A stretch of DNA of 64,000 nt from Limnohabitans sp. DM1 (lineage in GTDB: Bacteria > Pseudomonadota > Gammaproteobacteria > Burkholderiales > Burkholderiaceae_C): NCBI RefSeq assembly GCF_001269385.1, contig NZ_CXOO01000014.1:62171-126170 (forward strand). Direction: 5' to 3'. Of this stretch, positions 29,438 to 39,203 are shown one piece after another. The notes beneath the pieces were generated by a model. It was given only the letters and a program-made list of their open reading frames with translations. It was not told where the DNA came from and did not search any database. The translations under genes were made by a program, and so were the position numbers. The number at the start of each line of letters is the position of its first letter. The stretch's first letter is position 1.

Positions 29438-30286
29438 TTACATCCAGGCCAGCATCATCATGGCCAAAGGCAAGGTCGGCAGCAAGGCATCCACACGGTC
29501 GAGTACGCCGCCGTGACCTGGCAACAATCCCGAACTGTCCTTCAATCCTGCGCTGCGTTTGACCAGCGACTCCACCAAATCGCCCACCACACTCATGGTG
29601 GACATGAAAAGCAAAGCAGGTATGGCCACCAACCCACCTTGCTGAAACAACAAACTGAAAAAGCTCAGATTCGTCAGACCTGCATTCTGATCAACTTGGG
29701 TCCAAACGACCGCGACAAGCAAGACACCCAACATGCCGCCTAAAACACCTTCCCAACTTTTACCGGGACTGATGCCTGGAGCCAATTTGAAGGGGACCCA
29801 TCGCCCCCCCCATGCACGGCCAAAGAAATAAGCAAAAACGTCAGCAGCCCAAACCAAGACCAGAACTGAAAGCAAGAAATTGACACCCCTGTGATGGGCC
29901 TGCGCCATCGCCAGCCAAGCCAAGGCCAAAAGAAATAGACCCACGGTCCAGCGCATGCCTTGTGGCCAGCGTAACCATCCCGCCACACCTCGGTGGATCA
30001 TCCAAGCCCCCAAAAGCACCCACAGCAGCCCTGCCAGCCACCAAATTGAAGCAGGCGCATGCTGCACCCAGCCCGACTGCATGGCGCCCATACACAGTAG
30101 CCAACAAATGCCTGCGCCCAACCAAGCCCCCCAAGTGCCCACGCCATTCATGCGGCCCCACTCCCAAGCACCTGCGGCGATCAAGAGCATCGTCAAGCCC
30201 ATGAACGGCCCGGAATCCGAGGCGAACAGTGCAGGTAACAAAACAGCCAACATCACCAAGGCTGTGATGATTCTTTGCTTGAGCAT
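29438..30286 (-). CDS. cdsA: phosphatidate cytidylyltransferase
   Basis: Makes CDP-diacylglycerol, the branch point of phospholipid synthesis, in the inner membrane. ATG 30286, preceded by GGAG at 5 bases, gives 282 residues; an in-frame extension upstream lies in a terminator hairpin and is unlikely. About eight hydrophobic segments are visible, and the C-terminal signature has KDSSGLLPGHGGVLDRVDAL with the metal-binding aspartates. The usual upstream neighbour uppS is missing: frr ends only 72 bases away, and a T-run of a terminator touches the ribosome binding site. Confidence 0.94.
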   Translation of the reverse strand: MLKQRIITALVMLAVLLPALFASDSGPFMGLTMLLIAAGAWEWGRMNGVGTWGAWLGAGICWLLCMGAMQSGWVQHAPASIWWLAGLLWVLLGAWMIHRGVAGWLRWPQGMRWTVGLFLLALAWLAMAQAHHRGVNFLLSVLVLVWAADVFAYFFGRAWGGRWVPFKLAPGISPGKSWEGVLGGMLGVLLVAVVWTQVDQNAGLTNLSFFSLLFQQGGLVAIPALLFMSTMSVVGDLVESLVKRSAGLKDSSGLLPGHGGVLDRVDALLPTLPLAMMMLAWM

Positions 30287-30295
30287 GGTTTCTCC

Positions 30296-30322
30296 AAAAA
30301 AAAGGCCGCCAATCGGGCGGCC
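30296..30322 (-). terminator. strong rho-independent terminator between frr and cdsA
   Basis: GGCCGCC (30304-30310) pairs with GGCGGCC (30316-30322) around a 5-base loop, followed on the minus strand by eight T. The T-run abuts the cdsA ribosome binding site (GGAG, 30292-30295). It lies exactly where uppS sits in relatives and should end the rpsB-tsf-pyrH-frr unit. Confidence 0.85.
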
Positions 30323-30358
30323 GTGCGGGCCGTGGACAGCCACGGCATCAGCTCACAT

Positions 30359-30919
30359 TCAGACGGCCATGATTTCTTGCTCTTTGGCAGTCACCAACTG
30401 GTCGATTTCGGTCATGCGTTTGTCTGTCAGTTTCTGGACATCTGCCTCGGCACGCTTTTGATCGTCCTCAGACGCTTCCTTGTCCTTGACCAGTTTCTTC
30501 ACCGATTCATTGGCATCGCGGCGCAAGTTGCGAATGGCAATCTTGCCATTCTCGCCTTCTGTGCGGGCCAGCTTGGTCATTTCCTTGCGGCGCTCTTCGC
30601 TCATGGGGGGCATGGGCACGCGGATCAGATCACCCATGGAAGCGGGGTTCAGGCCCAGCTCGCTTTCGCGGATGGCTTTTTCGATCTTGGCGCCCATGCC
30701 TTTTTCCCAAGGCTGCACGCTGATGGTGCGCGAGTCCATCAAGGACACGTTGGCCACTTGCGACAAAGGCACCATGGAGCCGTAGTAATCGACATGGATG
30801 GTGTCGAGCAAGGCCGGATTGGCACGCCCGGTGCGAATCTTGGTCAGGTTGTTTTTGAAGGCCGCAATGGATTGCTCCATTTTGGTTTCGGTTGTTTTCT
30901 TGATGTCTGCAATGGTCAT
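30359..30919 (-). CDS. frr: ribosome recycling factor
   Basis: Splits the post-termination ribosome together with EF-G. It has 186 residues, one of the most conserved bacterial lengths. The start [18 protein letters not shown], the hinge region with [11 protein letters not shown], and the basic segment [15 protein letters not shown] are standard. It lies 24 bases after pyrH and is followed by a strong terminator. Confidence 0.98.
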   Translation of the reverse strand: MTIADIKKTTETKMEQSIAAFKNNLTKIRTGRANPALLDTIHVDYYGSMVPLSQVANVSLMDSRTISVQPWEKGMGAKIEKAIRESELGLNPASMGDLIRVPMPPMSEERRKEMTKLARTEGENGKIAIRNLRRDANESVKKLVKDKEASEDDQKRAEADVQKLTDKRMTEIDQLVTAKEQEIMAV

Positions 30920-30943
30920 GGGGTTCTCCTCGTCAGAACGGGC

Positions 30944-31666
30944 TCAAGCATAAACCAGGGTGCCTTCGTCCTCACCCAGCACCACGCGCTTCAAAGCGCC
31001 GTTCTTGATGATCGAAAACACCTTGATCGGCAGTTTCTGGTCGCGGCACAAGGCAAAAGCCGTGGCATCCATGATGCCTAAATTGCGCGAAATGGCCTCG
31101 TCGAAGCTGATTTCGCTGTAACGCGTGGCCAAGGGGTCTTTTTTCGGATCGGCGGTATAGACACCATCGACCTTGGTGGCCTTGAGCACCATCTCGGCAC
31201 CGATCTCGGCACCGCGCAAAGCAGCCGCCGTGTCGGTCGTGAAAAACGGATTGCCCGTGCCCGCCGCGAACACCACGACCTTGCCCTCTTCGAGGTACTG
31301 CAAGGCCTTGGGGCGCACATAGGGCTCCACCACTTGGTCGATGCCAATGGCCGACATGACGCGAGCAGTCAGGCCCGCCTTGTCCAGGGCGTCTGCCAAG
31401 GCCAGGGAGTTCATCACCGTGGCCAGCATGCCCATGTAATCGGCCGTGGCACGGTCCATGCCCACAGCCCCCCCGGCCACACCGCGGAAGATGTTGCCGC
31501 CACCAATGACCACCGCCACCTGCACGCCCAACCGGTTGATCTCGGCGATCTCTTCGGCCATGCGCACGATGGTGGCGCGGTTGATGCCAAAGGCATCGTC
31601 CCCCATCAAGGCCTCGCCGGACAGCTTGAGCAAAATGCGCTTAAAGGCTGGCTTGGCTGAAGACAT
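30944..31666 (-). CDS. pyrH: uridylate kinase
   Basis: Hexameric UMP kinase of the amino-acid kinase fold that makes UDP for nucleotide and sugar-nucleotide pools. ATG 31666, preceded by AAGGAG, gives 240 residues. [12 protein letters not shown] is the phosphate-binding start, [11 protein letters not shown] the substrate loop, and [17 protein letters not shown] the ATP-site segment. In the conserved rpsB-tsf-pyrH-frr order. Confidence 0.97.
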   Translation of the reverse strand: MSSAKPAFKRILLKLSGEALMGDDAFGINRATIVRMAEEIAEINRLGVQVAVVIGGGNIFRGVAGGAVGMDRATADYMGMLATVMNSLALADALDKAGLTARVMSAIGIDQVVEPYVRPKALQYLEEGKVVVFAAGTGNPFFTTDTAAALRGAEIGAEMVLKATKVDGVYTADPKKDPLATRYSEISFDEAISRNLGIMDATAFALCRDQKLPIKVFSIIKNGALKRVVLGEDEGTLVYA

Positions 31667-31725
31667 GAGGGGCTCCTTGGGGTTCAATGTGGACGATGGG
31701 TTGGCAAATCAGCAGGGGCGTGAAC

Positions 31726-32619
31726 TCAGGCTGCGCCTTGAGCGGCAGCCACTTGAGCCGCCACTTCGGCGGCGAAGTCGTCGACCTTCTTCTCAATGCC
31801 TTCGCCCACCACGTACAAAGTGAATGCGCTCACGGTGGTGCCAGCGGCCTTGAGCATCTGCTCGACGGTCTGCTTGTCGTTCTTGACGAAGGACTGGTTG
31901 AACAAAGACACTTCTTTGAGGTACTTCTGCACCGAGCCTTCGACCATTTTGGTGGCGATGTCCGCAGGCTTGCCGGACTCGGCAGCCTTGGCCGCAGCGA
32001 CCGAGCGCTCTTTTTCGATCAACTCGGCAGGCACTTCGGCGCTGGTCAAGGACACGGGCTTCATCGCAGCCACGTGCATGGCCACATCTTTAGCGGCAGT
32101 TTCGTCACCTTCGTACTCGACCAAAACGCCGATGCGGGTGCCGTGCAAGTAGTTGGCAATCTTGGCTGCGCCAGCGGCACGCTTGAAGCGGCGGAAGCTC
32201 ATGTTCTCACCGATTTTGCCGATCAGGCCCTTGCGCACTTCTTCCAGAGTCGGGCCGAAGCCGTCTTGGCTGTAAGGCAACTCGCCCAAAGCCGCGATGT
32301 CGGCTGGGTTGTGCTCGGCCACCAGTTTTGCAGCAGCGTTGGCCAAAGCCAGGAAGCTGTCGTTCTTGGTCACGAAGTCGGTTTCGCAGTTGACTTCGAT
32401 CATGGCGCCTGTGGTGCCGTTCACAAAGCTGGTCACCACGCCTTCGGCGGTCACGCGGGAAGCGGCTTTGCCAGCTTTGGTGCCCAGCTTGACGCGCAGC
32501 AACTCTTCAGCTTTGGCCATGTCGCCTTCGGCTTCGGTCAGGGCTTTTTTGCACTCCATCATGGGGGCGTCGGTTTTTGCGCGCAGTTCAGCGACCATGC
32601 TTGCGGTAATTGCAGCCAT
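31726..32619 (-). CDS. tsf: translation elongation factor Ts
   Basis: Guanine nucleotide exchange factor for EF-Tu. It has 297 residues. The N-terminal module has [19 protein letters not shown] (about 10-28) and the core has the essential TDF motif in [12 protein letters not shown] near residue 80. It follows rpsB after a hairpin with a T-run that probably lowers tsf transcription relative to rpsB. Confidence 0.98.
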   Translation of the reverse strand: MAAITASMVAELRAKTDAPMMECKKALTEAEGDMAKAEELLRVKLGTKAGKAASRVTAEGVVTSFVNGTTGAMIEVNCETDFVTKNDSFLALANAAAKLVAEHNPADIAALGELPYSQDGFGPTLEEVRKGLIGKIGENMSFRRFKRAAGAAKIANYLHGTRIGVLVEYEGDETAAKDVAMHVAAMKPVSLTSAEVPAELIEKERSVAAAKAAESGKPADIATKMVEGSVQKYLKEVSLFNQSFVKNDKQTVEQMLKAAGTTVSAFTLYVVGEGIEKKVDDFAAEVAAQVAAAQGAA

Positions 32620-32650
32620 TTGATTTCTCCGTATTCAGTCTAAAAGTCAG

Positions 32651-32680
32651 ATTAAAAAAAAGGGGCCACAAAGCCCCTTT
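32651..32680 (-). terminator. attenuator-like hairpin between rpsB and tsf
   Basis: AAAGGGGC (32659-32666) pairs with GCCCCTTT (32673-32680) around a 6-base loop, followed on the minus strand by a T-run. Since tsf must be expressed, it more likely sets the rpsB:tsf ratio than ends the unit. Confidence 0.7.
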
Positions 32681-32697
32681 CATCGAGTGTTGGGAAC

Positions 32698-33447
32698 TCA
32701 GGCGGAAGCGTTGGCTTCTTCGACGAATTCGTCGGAGCCTTCGGTCACGGCCTTGACCACGTCGTTGACCGCATTGGCACGGCCTTCGATGATCGCGTCA
32801 GCGATGCCACGGGCGTACAAAGCCACGGCCTTGGCCGAGTCGTCGTTGCCGGGGATGATGTAGTCGATGCCTTCAGGCGAGTGGTTGGAGTCCACCACAC
32901 CGATCAATGGGATGCCCAATTTCTTGGCTTCCGAGATGGCAATTTTGTGGTAACCCACGTCGATCACGAAAATCGCATCAGGCAAAGCCGCCATGTCCTG
33001 GATGCCACCGATGTCTTTTTCGAGCTTTTCCATCTCGCGCTTGAACATCAACTGCTCTTTTTTGCTCAGGCTGTCGAGGCCGACTTCTTGCTGAGCCTTC
33101 ATATCCTTCAGACGCTTGATCGAGGTCTTGACGGTCTTGAAGTTGGTCAGCATGCCGCCCAACCAGCGCTGGTCGACGAAAGGCACGCCAGCTCGCTGGG
33201 CTTCAGCAGCCACCAGTTCACGGGCTTGACGCTTGGTGCCGACCATCAAGATGGTGCCGCGGTTGGCAGACAACTGCTTGGCGAACTTGATCGCATCCTG
33301 GAACATCGGCAGCGATTTTTCCAGGTTGATGATGTGGATTTTGTTGCGGTGCCCGAAGATGAACGGGGCCATCTTGGGGTTCCAGAAGCGGGTTTGGTGA
33401 CCAAAGTGGACACCGGCTTCCAGCATTTCGCGCATGGTAACGGACAT
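32698..33447 (-). CDS. rpsB: 30S ribosomal protein uS2
   Basis: Small-subunit protein at the head-body junction, needed for S1 binding. ATG 33447 gives 249 residues starting [19 protein letters not shown]; an upstream in-frame extension is not S2-like. [22 protein letters not shown] and the signature with VGTKRQA and [11 protein letters not shown] are typical. First gene of rpsB-tsf-pyrH-frr, with a long leader of about 180 bases in which S2-type autoregulation could act. Confidence 0.98.
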   Translation of the reverse strand: MSVTMREMLEAGVHFGHQTRFWNPKMAPFIFGHRNKIHIINLEKSLPMFQDAIKFAKQLSANRGTILMVGTKRQARELVAAEAQRAGVPFVDQRWLGGMLTNFKTVKTSIKRLKDMKAQQEVGLDSLSKKEQLMFKREMEKLEKDIGGIQDMAALPDAIFVIDVGYHKIAISEAKKLGIPLIGVVDSNHSPEGIDYIIPGNDDSAKAVALYARGIADAIIEGRANAVNDVVKAVTEGSDEFVEEANASA

Positions 33448-33630
33448 AAAAACACTCCAAAGGTTGGTTCTAAAATCCGGTCCACTGATCGCGCACAGCC
33501 TGTAAAACACTGGGCGCAACACCTTGACGGGACGGATTCGCGGATGAACTTCGCTGAGATTGAGAACTGTTTGGCGTGATGTTGAACATGACACTCAAAA
33601 GACAGCACCTGCACTCAGCAAAGCCTTAGG

Positions 33631-33636
33631 ATTATA
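33631..33636 (-). promoter_or_regulatory. -10 element (TATAAT) for rpsB
   Basis: A perfect TATAAT on the minus strand in the 222-base divergent gap between rpsB and the amidase gene. The -35 region is weak. The predicted rpsB leader is about 180 bases. Confidence 0.5.
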
Positions 33637-33669
33637 GCATCCTGACCCACCCGAAAGTGACCTCTCCTC

Positions 33670-35025
33670 ATGAAAGCTGACCTGATCGCCACCCGGCAAG
33701 CCATTCGGGCCGGGTCCACAACGCCCCAAGCCCTTGCTCAAGCGTGTTTGGCTGTGGCGCAAAGCCCAGCCTGCAAGCATGCCTTCATGCAACTGACACC
33801 CGAAGCACTGCAGCAAACAGCCAGTCAGCCCCAAGTGGGCCAAAGCCCGCTCGCGGGCCTGGCGGTGTCCATCAAAGACCTGTTTGACGTTCAAGGGCAG
33901 GTCACCCAGGCCGGCTCCATCGTCCTGAAAAACCAGGCCCCGGCGCAAAAAGACTGTCTGGCCGTGGCACGTTTGCGGGCCGCTGGCGCGGGCCTGATCG
34001 GGCGCACGAACATGGTCGAATTTGCTTTTTCGGGCGTGGGCACCAACCCCCATTACGACACACCCGCCGCCTGGGACGGACTCCACGACCACGCCGTCGG
34101 CACCCACGAGCAGGCCTATGCGCCCGGCGGCTCGAGCTCCGGCGCGGCCGTCTCGGTGGCCACCGGCGCCGCTTTTATCGGTCTGGGCTCGGACACGGGC
34201 GGCTCCATCCGGGTGCCCGCTGCGCTGAACGGCATCGTGGGCTTCAAAAACACCGCCCGCTTGGTGCCCACACAAGGCGCCCTGCCCCTGTCCACCACAC
34301 TCGACACCGTCTGCGCCATGACGCGCAGCGTGCGCGACGCGATTTTGGCGCACGAGGTGCTGTCGGCCAGACGCGTCCCCTTGGGGCAGCGGCCGCTGTC
34401 CGGCTACCGCATGGCGGTGGTCAGGCACCTGATGCAAGACGGCATGGACGCCACAGTGTCGCGGGCTTTTGAGCGCAGCCTGAACAGCCTGCGCGCTGCC
34501 GGGGCGCGCATCGACGAGATCCATCTGAGCGAGCTGAACGAGTTGGCCCCGATGATGAGCACCGGCGGCTTCAGCCCGGCCGAGGGCTTTGCCTGGCACC
34601 GCGAATGGCTGGAGCGGGACAGTGAACATTACGACCCACGCGTTCTGCAGCGCCTGATGCGCGGCTCGGGCATGAAAGCCCACGAGTACATGGATTTGGT
34701 GCAGGCACGTCAGCAATGGATTCGCCGCGTGGAAGCCGCCCTGGTGGGGTATGACGCCGTGCTCTCGCCCACAACCCCGATCACCGGTCCAGAAATCAGC
34801 GTCGTGGCCCCGGGGGCAGAGCGCGACTCAGAGTTCTTCCGGGTCAACGGTCTGTTGCTGCGCAACACCAGCGCCGTGAACACACTCGACGGCTGCGGCA
34901 TCTCGCTGCCCTGCCATGCGCCGGGCGAACTGCCTGTGGGCTTGATGGCCTGGCACGCGGCCATGCACGACGACACCATTTTGCAGCTGGCCTTGCTGCT
35001 CGAACCCTTGTTGCAAGAGCACTGA
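33670..35025 (+). CDS. amidase-signature family hydrolase
   Basis: Serine hydrolase that cleaves amide bonds; the family includes GatA, fatty-acid amide hydrolases and nitrile-pathway amidases. It has 451 residues. The Ser-cisSer-Lys triad is visible: K69 in VSIKDLFDV, a cis-serine in GGSSSG (153-158) and nucleophile S179 in SDTGGSIRVPA. The C-terminus has the LSPTTPITGP segment. No gatB or gatC lies nearby, so it is probably not the tRNA amidotransferase subunit. The substrate cannot be told. It lies 4 bases before the NAD(P)HX repair gene. Confidence 0.88.
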   Translation: MKADLIATRQAIRAGSTTPQALAQACLAVAQSPACKHAFMQLTPEALQQTASQPQVGQSPLAGLAVSIKDLFDVQGQVTQAGSIVLKNQAPAQKDCLAVARLRAAGAGLIGRTNMVEFAFSGVGTNPHYDTPAAWDGLHDHAVGTHEQAYAPGGSSSGAAVSVATGAAFIGLGSDTGGSIRVPAALNGIVGFKNTARLVPTQGALPLSTTLDTVCAMTRSVRDAILAHEVLSARRVPLGQRPLSGYRMAVVRHLMQDGMDATVSRAFERSLNSLRAAGARIDEIHLSELNELAPMMSTGGFSPAEGFAWHREWLERDSEHYDPRVLQRLMRGSGMKAHEYMDLVQARQQWIRRVEAALVGYDAVLSPTTPITGPEISVVAPGAERDSEFFRVNGLLLRNTSAVNTLDGCGISLPCHAPGELPVGLMAWHAAMHDDTILQLALLLEPLLQEH

Positions 35026-35029
35026 AACC

Positions 35030-36550
35030 ATGCACATCCTGAGCCGCTCACACGCCTGGCCAATCCTGCGGGCAGTGCAGGTGCGGCAGCTCGAACCTGC
35101 GCTGCAGGCCCTCAGCCCCACGCCCTTGATGCAAAGCGCGGGGCTGGCCTGCGCCCGGCTGGCCCTGGCCGTGGCACCGCATGCCCGGCGCATCTGGGTC
35201 GCTGCAGGTCCGGGCAACAACGGCGGTGACGGTCTGGAGGCCGCATTGAACCTGCACCAATGGGGCAAAGAAGTGGTGGTCAGCCTGGTGAGCTCGGACG
35301 GCCCAGGCCCGGCCGATGCCCAAGCGGCCGCGCAACGGGCGCAGCAGGCTGGCGTGAGCATTCAGACTGGCGTGCCCACCGAATGGCTTGCGCAGCTGGA
35401 CGCACAGGACCTGTGCATTGACGCCCTGTTGGGCATCGGTGCAGCGCGCCCCTTGAGCGCCGATTTGCGGGTCTGCGTGCAGGCCATGCAAAAGGGCAAG
35501 GCGCCCGTGCTGGCCATCGATGTGCCCACCGGGCTGAACCCATACTCGGGCCAGTGGCTGGGCGACGAGAGTGGCGAGAGCGGCGACCACTTGGCTGTTC
35601 GAGCCGAACACACCCTGAGCCTCATCGCGGTGCAAGCCGGTCTGCTCATGGGGCATGGGCGCGACGCCAGCGGCCAAATTTGGCTCGATGACTTGGGCTA
35701 TCGCCCCAGCCAGCACAGCGTCCCGCCTCTGGCCTGGCTCAATCAACCCTACACATCAGCACCTAAACCCCACGCCAGCCACAAAGGCAGCCACGGCGAT
35801 GTGGCGGTGATCGGTGGCGAAGGCATGGCCACACACGGCATGGGCATGAGTGGCGCGGCCGTTTTGGCGGCCACAGCCGCCTTGCACGCGGGTGCGGGGC
35901 GTGTCATTTTGAGCCTGCTGTCTGGACAAGCCAGCGACAGCGCCCCACCCGATGTGATGCAACGCGAATTCAAGCGGCTGGCGCTTGAAAAACTCCATGT
36001 GGTGTGCGGCTGCGGTGGCGGTACCGCTGTTCAAGCGGTCTTGCCCGAGGTGCTGCAGCGCAGTAGCGGTCTGGTGCTGGACGCCGATGGCCTCAATGCC
36101 GTGGCGCAAGACAGCGCTCTTCAAGACGCGCTGCGCCAGCGGGCTGCGCACTCGGCACCACAAGCCACCGTCATCACACCCCACCCGCTAGAGGCCGCCC
36201 GCTTGCTGGGCTGCAATACGGCCCAGGTGCAAAACGACCGCCTCAAAGCGGCACAAGAACTGGCCGAGCGTTTCCAATGCGGCGTGGTCCTGAAGGGCTC
36301 AGGCACCGTGATCGCCGCGCCCGGACACACGCCGCGCATCAACATCACGGGCAATGGCCGACTGGCCATTGGCGGCACAGGTGATGTGCTGGCCGGGCTG
36401 GTGGGCGCGCGCATGGCGCAAGGCCAAAACACCTTTGAAGCCGCCTTCGAGGCAGCCTGCGCAGCCGTGGCGCAGCACGGCCAGGTGGCCGATGACTGGC
36501 CACCTGGCGAGGCACTCACCGCCAGCCGACTGGCACGGCGGCTGGCCTAA
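35030..36550 (+). CDS. nnr: bifunctional NAD(P)H-hydrate epimerase / ADP-dependent NAD(P)HX dehydratase
   Basis: Repairs damaged hydrated NADH and NADPH. It has 506 residues: an N-terminal YjeF epimerase domain (about 1-235) with VAAGPGNNGGDGLEAA and AIDVPTGLNPYSG, then a C-terminal ribokinase-like dehydratase domain (about 240-506) with KGSHGDVAVIGG, VLDADGLNAVA, VITPHPLEAARLL and GGTGDVLAGLVGA. The catalytic GTGD is intact. The segment before it reads NGRLAIGGTGD where NPGMATGGTGD is more usual. Likely co-transcribed with the amidase; converges on rnr with a 22-base gap. Confidence 0.94.
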   Translation: MHILSRSHAWPILRAVQVRQLEPALQALSPTPLMQSAGLACARLALAVAPHARRIWVAAGPGNNGGDGLEAALNLHQWGKEVVVSLVSSDGPGPADAQAAAQRAQQAGVSIQTGVPTEWLAQLDAQDLCIDALLGIGAARPLSADLRVCVQAMQKGKAPVLAIDVPTGLNPYSGQWLGDESGESGDHLAVRAEHTLSLIAVQAGLLMGHGRDASGQIWLDDLGYRPSQHSVPPLAWLNQPYTSAPKPHASHKGSHGDVAVIGGEGMATHGMGMSGAAVLAATAALHAGAGRVILSLLSGQASDSAPPDVMQREFKRLALEKLHVVCGCGGGTAVQAVLPEVLQRSSGLVLDADGLNAVAQDSALQDALRQRAAHSAPQATVITPHPLEAARLLGCNTAQVQNDRLKAAQELAERFQCGVVLKGSGTVIAAPGHTPRINITGNGRLAIGGTGDVLAGLVGARMAQGQNTFEAAFEAACAAVAQHGQVADDWPPGEALTASRLARRLA

Positions 36551-36572
36551 GCAGCGACTGACATGAACGGCC

Positions 36573-38849
36573 TCAGCGCCGAGGCTTGGTGGTCCTCGGG
36601 CCTTTTTTCTTGGCGGCCGCTTTTTTCACCGAAGCCTTGAGCGCCTGGATGGGTGAGCGGTTGCGCGCGGCGTCGGCCTGGCGACGGTCCTGAGCACCCC
36701 GCTTTTTGTCGCGCCCACCTTCTGCTGGGCCCAACACGCCTTTGTCGCGCATGGCCCGCGGCACCAAATCTTCGCCAAGTGTCACCAACCGGAAGTCGAT
36801 CTTGCGCCCGTCCAGGTCCACCCGGCTGACCTGCACCTGCACCCGGCTGCCAATGGCGTAGCGGATGCCTGTGCGCTCGCCGCGCAACTCCTGGCGCAAC
36901 TCGTCAAAGCGGAAATACTCGCCGCCCAGCTCGGTGATGTGCACCAGCCCCTCGACATACAAAGTGTCCAAGGTCACAAAGATGCCGAAGCTGGTGGCCG
37001 CAGACACCACACCGCTGTATTCCTCGCCCAAATGCTCGCGCATGTACTTGCACTTGAGCCAGGCTTCCACATCTCGACTGGCCTCGTCGGCGCGGCGCTC
37101 GTTGGCGCTGCAGTGCAGGCCCGCAGCTTCCCAAGCGCGTTGGTCGGCGGCCGACATGCGCACCCGTGGCGCAGACGATTCGGGCGCGTCGCCCTTGGCC
37201 GCGCGGCTTTTCTCCAGGCGTTTGCTCAGCTTGGCATGCGCCTCGCCGGGCACGGGCAAGCTGGGCAACGTGTATTTGCGATCCAGCAAAATCGCCTTGA
37301 TGACCCGGTGCACCAGCAAATCCGGGTAGCGCCGGATTGGGCTGGTGAAGTGCGTATAAGCCTCGTAGGCCAGACCAAAGTGCCCGCTGTTGACCGGGGT
37401 GTAGATGGCCTGCTGCATCGAGCGCAACAGCATGGTGTGGATCTGCTGTGCGTCCGGGCGGTCCTTGGTCGCAAGCGCGATCTTCTGGAACTCGCTGGTG
37501 TGCGGCTCGTCGCTGATACCCATGCCCAAACCCAGCGCCTTGAGGTAATTGCGCAGGATATCTTTTTTCTCAGCCGTCGGGCCTTCGTGCACCCGGAACA
37601 AGCCGGGGTGCTTGCCCTGCTGGATGAAGTCGGCGCTGCAGACGTTGGCCGCCAGCATGGCCTCTTCGATCAAACGGTGCGCTTCGTTGCGCACGCGCGG
37701 CACGATCTTCTCAATACGGCCGCTCTCGTCACACACGATTTGCGTTTCAGTGGTTTCAAAGTCCACCGCACCGCGCACCGCGCGTGAGGCCAGCAGCGCT
37801 TTGTAAACGTCCTGCAGGTTCATCAGGTCGGTCACGCGCTCTTTACGTTTGGCCGCTTCTGGCCCGCGCGTGTTGCCCAAAATGGCGGCCACTTCGGTGT
37901 AGGTAAAGCGTGCATGGCTGTGCATCACTGCCGGGTAAAACTGGTAGGCGTGCACATCGCCTTTGGCGTTGACGAGCATGTCACAGACCATGCACAAACG
38001 GTCCACGTCGGGGTTGAGCGAGCACAGGCCGTTGGACAATTTTTCGGGCAGCATGGGGATCACGCGGCGCGGGAAATACACGCTGGTAGCCCTGTCGTAG
38101 GCATCGATGTCAATGGCACTGCCGGTTTGCACATAGTGGCTCACGTCGGCAATCGCCACCAGCAAACGCCAACCCTTACCTCGGCCCACCTTGGCCGGTT
38201 CGCAATACACGGCGTCGTCAAAGTCGCGGGCGTCTTCACCGTCGATCGTGACCAAGGGCACATCGCGCAAATCCACGCGGTCCTTGCGGTCCTTGGCCAG
38301 GACTTTGTCGGGCAGGCCTTTGGCTTGGTCTATGCATTCGGCAGAGAACTCATGCGGCACGCTGTATTTGCGCACCGCGATTTCGATCTCCATGCCCGGG
38401 TCGTCGATCTCGCCCAGCACTTCTTTGACGCGGCCCACAGGTTGCCCGAACAAGGCAGGCGGCTCGGTCAACTCGACCACCACCACCTGGCCCGGCTTGG
38501 CCGTGCCCGTGGCCCCTTTGGGGATCATCACGTCCTGGCCGTAGCGTTTGTCCTCGGGCGCCACCAGCCACAAGCCACCTTCTTGGAGCAAGCGTCCGAT
38601 GATGGGTTGCTCGGGGCGCTCTGTGATCTCGACCACGCGTCCTTCAGGGCGTCCTTTGCGGTCTTGTCGAACCACTCGCACCCTCAGACGATCTTTGTGC
38701 AGCACCGCACGCATTTCGTTCGGCGGCAGGTAAATGTCTGATTCACCATCGTCGCGAATCAAAAAGCCATGACCATCGCGATGCCCTTGCACCTGACCTT
38801 CAATTTCTTCCAGCATCCCGCTGGTTGGAGCTAATTTTTTAATATACAA
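36573..38849 (-). CDS. rnr: ribonuclease R
   Basis: Processive 3'-5' exoribonuclease (RNase II/RNB family) that degrades structured RNA. It has 758 residues with a TTG start at 38849, preceded by AGGA at 9 bases; an ATG at 38816 (residue 12) is an alternative. Cold-shock RNA-binding domains precede the RNB catalytic core, where the magnesium-binding aspartates lie in DGEDARDFDDAVYC (about residues 200-215). An S1 domain and a lysine/arginine-rich tail (KKAAAKKKGPRTTKPRR) close the protein. The N-terminal helix-turn-helix of the E. coli protein is missing. Divergent from the first tRNA-Leu gene; its start overlaps that gene's -10. Confidence 0.95.
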   Translation of the reverse strand: MYIKKLAPTSGMLEEIEGQVQGHRDGHGFLIRDDGESDIYLPPNEMRAVLHKDRLRVRVVRQDRKGRPEGRVVEITERPEQPIIGRLLQEGGLWLVAPEDKRYGQDVMIPKGATGTAKPGQVVVVELTEPPALFGQPVGRVKEVLGEIDDPGMEIEIAVRKYSVPHEFSAECIDQAKGLPDKVLAKDRKDRVDLRDVPLVTIDGEDARDFDDAVYCEPAKVGRGKGWRLLVAIADVSHYVQTGSAIDIDAYDRATSVYFPRRVIPMLPEKLSNGLCSLNPDVDRLCMVCDMLVNAKGDVHAYQFYPAVMHSHARFTYTEVAAILGNTRGPEAAKRKERVTDLMNLQDVYKALLASRAVRGAVDFETTETQIVCDESGRIEKIVPRVRNEAHRLIEEAMLAANVCSADFIQQGKHPGLFRVHEGPTAEKKDILRNYLKALGLGMGISDEPHTSEFQKIALATKDRPDAQQIHTMLLRSMQQAIYTPVNSGHFGLAYEAYTHFTSPIRRYPDLLVHRVIKAILLDRKYTLPSLPVPGEAHAKLSKRLEKSRAAKGDAPESSAPRVRMSAADQRAWEAAGLHCSANERRADEASRDVEAWLKCKYMREHLGEEYSGVVSAATSFGIFVTLDTLYVEGLVHITELGGEYFRFDELRQELRGERTGIRYAIGSRVQVQVSRVDLDGRKIDFRLVTLGEDLVPRAMRDKGVLGPAEGGRDKKRGAQDRRQADAARNRSPIQALKASVKKAAAKKKGPRTTKPRR

Positions 38850-38850
38850 T
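38845..38850 (+). promoter_or_regulatory. -10 element (TACAAT) for first tRNA-Leu
   Basis: TACAAT ends 17 bases before the mature tRNA, the same spacing as the TATAAT before the second copy. It overlaps the TTG start codon of rnr on the other strand. Confidence 0.5.
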
Positions 38851-38867
38851 CCTTGGATTCCTGAGAT

Positions 38868-38952
<85 letters not shown>

Positions 38953-38974
38953 ATCTTATACAAGTATGAGATCA

Positions 38975-39007
38975 AAAAAGCCGATGACCACAAGTCATCG
39001 GCTTTTT
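38975..39007. terminator. bidirectional terminator between the two tRNA-Leu genes
   Basis: A 14-base stem (AAAAAGCCGATGAC with GTCATCGGCTTTTT) and a 5-base loop with A/T tracts on both sides. It ends the first tRNA transcript, so each copy is its own unit. Confidence 0.85.
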
Positions 39008-39082
39008 TATTGCCCAGATTTTCCAGATTCAAAAACTGCATGCTTTTTTCAAGTGAAGGGCCATAAGCACTCTTGCGTGCCC

Positions 39083-39088
39083 TATAAT
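39083..39088 (+). promoter_or_regulatory. -10 element (TATAAT) for second tRNA-Leu
   Basis: A perfect TATAAT 17 bases before the mature tRNA. No consensus -35 is visible at 16-18 bases. Confidence 0.6.
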
Positions 39089-39105
39089 TCAAGGCTTCCT
39101 GAGAT

Positions 39106-39190
<85 letters not shown>

Positions 39191-39203
39191 AATCCAAACA
39201 ATC

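Noticed and set aside
33448..33594. N-terminal extension of rpsB
   Set aside because: Not S2-like and located in the leader; ATG 33447 gives the universal S2 start.
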